A stretch of 64,000 nt of DNA from CAYQJL01 sp964573295 (GTDB lineage: Bacteria; Eisenbacteria; RBG-16-71-46; CAIMUX01; WJJG01): NCBI GenBank assembly GCA_964573295.1, contig CAZNJE010000005.1:1-64000 (forward strand), given 5' to 3'. Numbering within the stretch: position 1 is the stretch's first letter; each line of letters starts with the position of its first letter. This document shows positions 61,431 to 64,000 of this stretch, in pieces. The translations under genes were made by a program, and so were the position numbers. The notes beneath the pieces were generated by a model. The model made no database searches. It was not told the origin of the DNA and saw only the letters and a program-made list of their open reading frames with translations.

Positions 61431-61478
61431 GCAGCCGGGGCGCGGTTTCCGGCTCGTGCGTTAGGCAGCCGGGGCGCC
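61411..61478 (+). repeat. 34-bp tandem duplication of a gene's 3' end
   Basis: Two 34-bp copies (61411-61444 and 61445-61478), 33 of 34 bases identical by my count. The first contains the last codons and the TAG stop of the amidotransferase-like gene; the second repeats them, including TAG at 61462-61464. Confidence 0.95.
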
Positions 61479-61486
61479 GCCCGGCT
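61467..61486. terminator. Possible bidirectional stem-loop between convergent genes
   Basis: AGCCGGG and CCCGGCT form a 7-bp stem around a six-base loop, followed by TTATT on the plus strand and overlapping the pilQ stop codon. The T-tract is weak. Confidence 0.3.
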
Positions 61487-63093
61487 TATTCGTCTGGTTG
61501 CGGCGGCTCGTCCTGCTCGCCGTCCTCACGCGTGGCGACCCGCTCGGAGCCCAGCGCGCCCCGGATGACCCCGAGCCGCTCCCGCGAGAAGTGCTTCGGC
61601 TCGTACGGGTAGGGTCTGCCTGGATCCAGGATGTGCGGGGTCAGCAGGACGACGACCTCGCTCTTCTGAACATCGATCGTGTTGTGACCGAAGAAGATGC
61701 CCAAGAGCGGGATGTTCATGAGAAGGGGGATGCCCCTGCGGATCGTCTCCTCACGCTCGCGGATCAGTCCGCCGATGAAGACGGTCTCGCCATCGCGCAC
61801 GAGCACGTTGCTGGTGACCTGGGTCGTGGTCTTCGACGGCAATCCCTCCTGGATGACACCGTCGGAAAGCTCTGGGTGAATCTCCATCTGGACGTAGCCG
61901 TCGCTGGTGATGGTGGGGGTGATGGTGAGCTGAGCGCCGGTGTCAAGGAACTGAACCGACTCGATGACGGTGTTGTCCACGATCGTGCGCACCGTGAATC
62001 CGAGCTGTCCACCGATCTGGATCCCCGCTGTCATGCCGTCGACGGCCATTACGCGGGGCGAGGCCAGGGTGTTGAGCTTGTCTATGCCGGCCAGCGCCTC
62101 CAGGGCGCCGGTGAAGTCGCCCTTGCCCCAGCTCATGAAAACCCCCTCGAGACCGCTGGCGGCGGGATTGGCGAAGCCTTGCACGTCAACCGTGCCGCTG
62201 CCGCCGTCTTCGCTGAAGAGCAAGGTCCAGTCGATACCCAGGGAGGCGTCCTTCGACAGGTAGACCTCGAGAATCTTCGCTTCGATGAGGACCTGGCGGG
62301 GTGCCTGATCGAGCAGCAGGACCATGTCGGCCAGGCGGTCCAGCACGTGTGGCAAGTCCTCGACGACCACCGAGCGCAGCGGGGTATAGGCGGTGACCGT
62401 GCCGATTGGGGAGAGGAACTCCTCGACCACCGATCGGATGGCCTCGGGTTGGGCGTAGTCGAGCCGGAAGGTGCGGACGCTACGACCGACGCTGATGGTC
62501 GGATCGCTGTCGCCGGCGCTGTGCACGTAGTAGATGTTGCCTTTGTGCACTACCTCGAAGCCGGCCATGGCAACGATGGCCCGCAACGCGTCCTCGAAGG
62601 GGACCTCGTGCAGCTCGACCGTTATGGGACCGCCCACATCACTTTCACAGACGATGTTGATCTCGCGCGATTGCGCAAGCAAGCTCAGGATCTCGCGAAC
62701 GTCGAGCTGCTGGACCGACAACGTCACCGGAGCAAGGCGCTCGGGCGCCTGGGCGGTGCCCGCCGGGGCCGTGCCCGCCTGGGAGCCCGCCTGGGAGCTA
62801 CCCGTCCGGACGGCGCCTGTCTGGGGGGAGCCTGTCTGAGTGGTGTCGGTCCGGACGGCACCTGTCTGGGTGAACATCTGTGCCCCGGCCGGGAGCACCC
62901 CGCTGCAAAGCAGCGCAAGGGCAACGGCCGTGACCCAGCCGGCCAGGCGAGCCTCTTGCCAGCCGGCTAGGCGAGCCCCTTGAAGGAGGCACCGGCTTCC
63001 GAGTTTCGTCGCCAGCTTCATCCCCAACCTCCTCCTCATCCCCAGCCTCATCGCCAGCTTCATCCCCAACCTCCTCCTCATCCCCAGCCTCAT
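61486..63093 (-). CDS. pilQ: Type IV pilus secretin PilQ
   Basis: A 535-residue outer-membrane secretin. After a signal region (AVALALLCSGVLPAGAQ) and a Thr/Gly/Gln linker, an STN-like/N0 domain (LSVQQLDVREILSLLAQSRE) and an N1-type domain (TFRLDYAQPEAIRSVVEEFL) lead into the secretin core (RQVLIEAKILEVYLSKDASLGIDW ... VFIGGLIREREE ... VVVLLTPHIL). It is the end of the pilO-pilP-pilQ run. The ATG at 63093 overlaps the pilP stop (TGATG) and has GGAGG six bases upstream. The first 28 codons are two tandem 42-bp copies, so the start region is duplicated. Confidence 0.9.
   Translation of the reverse strand: MRLGMRRRLGMKLAMRLGMRRRLGMKLATKLGSRCLLQGARLAGWQEARLAGWVTAVALALLCSGVLPAGAQMFTQTGAVRTDTTQTGSPQTGAVRTGSSQAGSQAGTAPAGTAQAPERLAPVTLSVQQLDVREILSLLAQSREINIVCESDVGGPITVELHEVPFEDALRAIVAMAGFEVVHKGNIYYVHSAGDSDPTISVGRSVRTFRLDYAQPEAIRSVVEEFLSPIGTVTAYTPLRSVVVEDLPHVLDRLADMVLLLDQAPRQVLIEAKILEVYLSKDASLGIDWTLLFSEDGGSGTVDVQGFANPAASGLEGVFMSWGKGDFTGALEALAGIDKLNTLASPRVMAVDGMTAGIQIGGQLGFTVRTIVDNTVIESVQFLDTGAQLTITPTITSDGYVQMEIHPELSDGVIQEGLPSKTTTQVTSNVLVRDGETVFIGGLIREREETIRRGIPLLMNIPLLGIFFGHNTIDVQKSEVVVLLTPHILDPGRPYPYEPKHFSRERLGVIRGALGSERVATREDGEQDEPPQPDE
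63010..63093 (-). repeat. 42-bp tandem duplication of the pilQ start region
   Basis: Two identical-looking 42-bp copies (63093-63052 and 63051-63010 on the minus strand) encode MRLGMRRRLGMKLA twice. Each contains GAGGAGG followed by TTGGGG and an ATG, so each carries its own potential ribosome-binding site and internal start codon. Confidence 0.9.
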
Positions 63094-63611
63094 CACGAAC
63101 CTCCGATCTTCAATCGGTGGATATGTCCTTGGTGCGCGAGAATGACGGCATCTCGCTCGATGGCCACTACGCGGTACCCTACGACTTCTTCATCGACGGT
63201 GACGACCTCGCCGCCCACGATTGCCTGGCGCCCGCCGCCGCCGATCAGAATCGCCGACAGCGTCGGCAGGGGCGGCGGCTTCGGTGCCGCCGGCTTCTTC
63301 GGGACCTGCGGTTGCGGCCGTGGCTTCGGCTTGGGGCGGAACAGGTCCCGATCCAGAGGCGCCCGCCCGCCGGAGGAATCCTCGGTAGCGACGGTGACCT
63401 CCGTCGCCGGTGTTCGCACCCCCTCCTCCATCTGGTCCAGGAGGGAGCGATAGGCTTCGGCCGCTTCGGCCACCGGGTCACGCACCGAATCGTTCGAGGG
63501 CGCGGGAATCGCGACCATCGAGACGATGACCAGGGTCACCGCCGCGGCGGCGATCGTGGGGCCCTCGGGCAAGCGACGCCAGAAGGGGCGCCCCTTCGAT
63601 TGCTCGGTCAT
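63093..63611 (-). CDS. pilP: Type IV pilus assembly protein PilP-like
   Basis: A 172-residue protein with one N-terminal membrane segment (TIAAAAVTLVIVSMVAIPA), a coil-forming region, a Pro/Lys-rich linker (PKPKPRPQPQ) and a C-terminal beta domain (LSAILIGGGGRQAIVGGEVV ... VVAIERDAVILAHQG). This matches PilP, which connects PilNO to the secretin. The start ATG at 63611 overlaps the pilO stop (ATGA) and has GGAGG seven bases upstream. The membrane anchor lacks a lipobox, unlike classical lipoprotein PilP. Confidence 0.8.
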   Translation of the reverse strand: MTEQSKGRPFWRRLPEGPTIAAAAVTLVIVSMVAIPAPSNDSVRDPVAEAAEAYRSLLDQMEEGVRTPATEVTVATEDSSGGRAPLDRDLFRPKPKPRPQPQVPKKPAAPKPPPLPTLSAILIGGGGRQAIVGGEVVTVDEEVVGYRVVAIERDAVILAHQGHIHRLKIGGS

Positions 63612-64000
63612 CGGCCTTCCTCCGGCGCGGGAGCGAAGTAGAGCGCGATCGCAAGCTCCGCCGCGCATTGCCTGCTATCGGCCGAGCCCGTTAGCTGCAG
63701 ACTTTCGACCCGCGAGAGCTGGTCGTTACGTTCCAATTCGATCAGGAAATCGTAGATGTCCTCGAAATCTCCGGTGATCCGCACCCGGATGGGTTGGCGG
63801 CGGTAGAGCGCTTGATGATCGACGACGCCCGGCGAGAGGCGCTCAACACGCACCCCCGTTTCATGGCCAATCGCCCCCAGCCATTCGAGGAACTCCTTGA
63901 GGTTCAGATCGCGGGGCAGCAGGGCATGGCTATGCTCGACTTCGGTGGTGATTCGCTGGATCTCCGCGTCCAGCCGGTCCACGTTACCCTCGGCGTCGGC
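63608..64000 (-). CDS. pilO: Type IV pilus assembly protein PilO-like (partial)
   Basis: The C-terminal part of a PilO-like inner-membrane alignment protein that runs off the right end of the window. Visible are a coiled-coil segment (DRLDAEIQRITTEVE), LPRDLNLKEFLEWLGAIGHE, VRVERLSPGVV and the ferredoxin-like fold part PIRVRITGDFEDIYDFLIEL. Its stop overlaps the pilP start. pilM and pilN would be expected just beyond the window. Confidence 0.78.
   Translation of the reverse strand, partial: ADAEGNVDRLDAEIQRITTEVEHSHALLPRDLNLKEFLEWLGAIGHETGVRVERLSPGVVDHQALYRRQPIRVRITGDFEDIYDFLIELERNDQLSRVESLQLTGSADSRQCAAELAIALYFAPAPEEGR

Overview
This is 64 kb of high-GC DNA from an uncultured, apparently diderm bacterium, probably a metagenome-assembled contig because it carries three 100-N gaps. 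Several secreted proteins end in a FlgD/Ig-like C-terminal domain (WDGRDE-, WDGRDD- or WDGQDRSGRPARSGAY-type motifs). Others are lipoproteins or type IV pilus parts. A short Cys-rich GACC...CDPNPC protein is also present. Together these suggest a member of the FCB-related candidate phyla such as Krumholzibacteriota or Eisenbacteria. That placement is inference; no rRNA or other marker gene is present.

Layout. 0.2-2 kb: an SHMT-like gene with a tandem array on its 3' end. 2-6.3 kb: a giant secreted M16 peptidase. 6.6-16.1 kb: a beta-propeller protein, then a three-gene RND efflux operon. 16.4-21.3 kb: two beta-helix surface proteins. 21.5-23.5 kb: PerR-like regulator and catalase. 23.6-25 kb: a frameshifted Cys-rich protein, a repeat-rich spacer and YccF. 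25.2-27.7 kb: two tandem paralogues that look like very divergent RelA/SpoT-type nucleotidyltransferases. 27.5-33.7 kb (minus): transglutaminase-like lipoprotein, SprT/YgjP-type peptidase and a solitary Eco57I-type DNA methylase. 34-42.6 kb: a small membrane protein, a YVTN propeller, SixA, two unknown exported proteins and a radical SAM enzyme. 42.8-47 kb: double GNAT, AIR-synthase-like protein, P-loop kinase, ornithine aminotransferase. 47.4-53.5 kb: Bax-like glucosaminidase, polysaccharide deacetylase, TolB-like propeller, DD-carboxypeptidase, ferredoxin-fused aldo/keto reductase. 53.7-58.7 kb: a membrane protein, two tandem metallophosphatase-like lipoproteins and a DUF362 ferredoxin. 59.1-61.4 kb: an exported class II amidotransferase-like protein. 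61.5-64 kb: pilQ-pilP-pilO (partial).

Three things stand out. (1) The two metallophosphatase-like lipoproteins at 54.9-57.3 kb each carry an in-frame TGA at the same codon in a C-G-(TGA)-H motif. The frame stays open for hundreds of codons beyond it and a conserved hairpin follows, so they look like a tandem pair of selenoproteins. (2) The window is saturated with more than 30 short tandem arrays. At least ten have a 15-bp unit. They lie in frame inside conserved enzymes and even form the hydrophobic cores of signal peptides. At four loci the array copies the last codons, stop codon and 3' flank of the adjacent gene. (3) A palindrome with core GCCCCGGGGC flanked by T and A runs recurs at three intergenic loci and forms a cluster at 38 kb.
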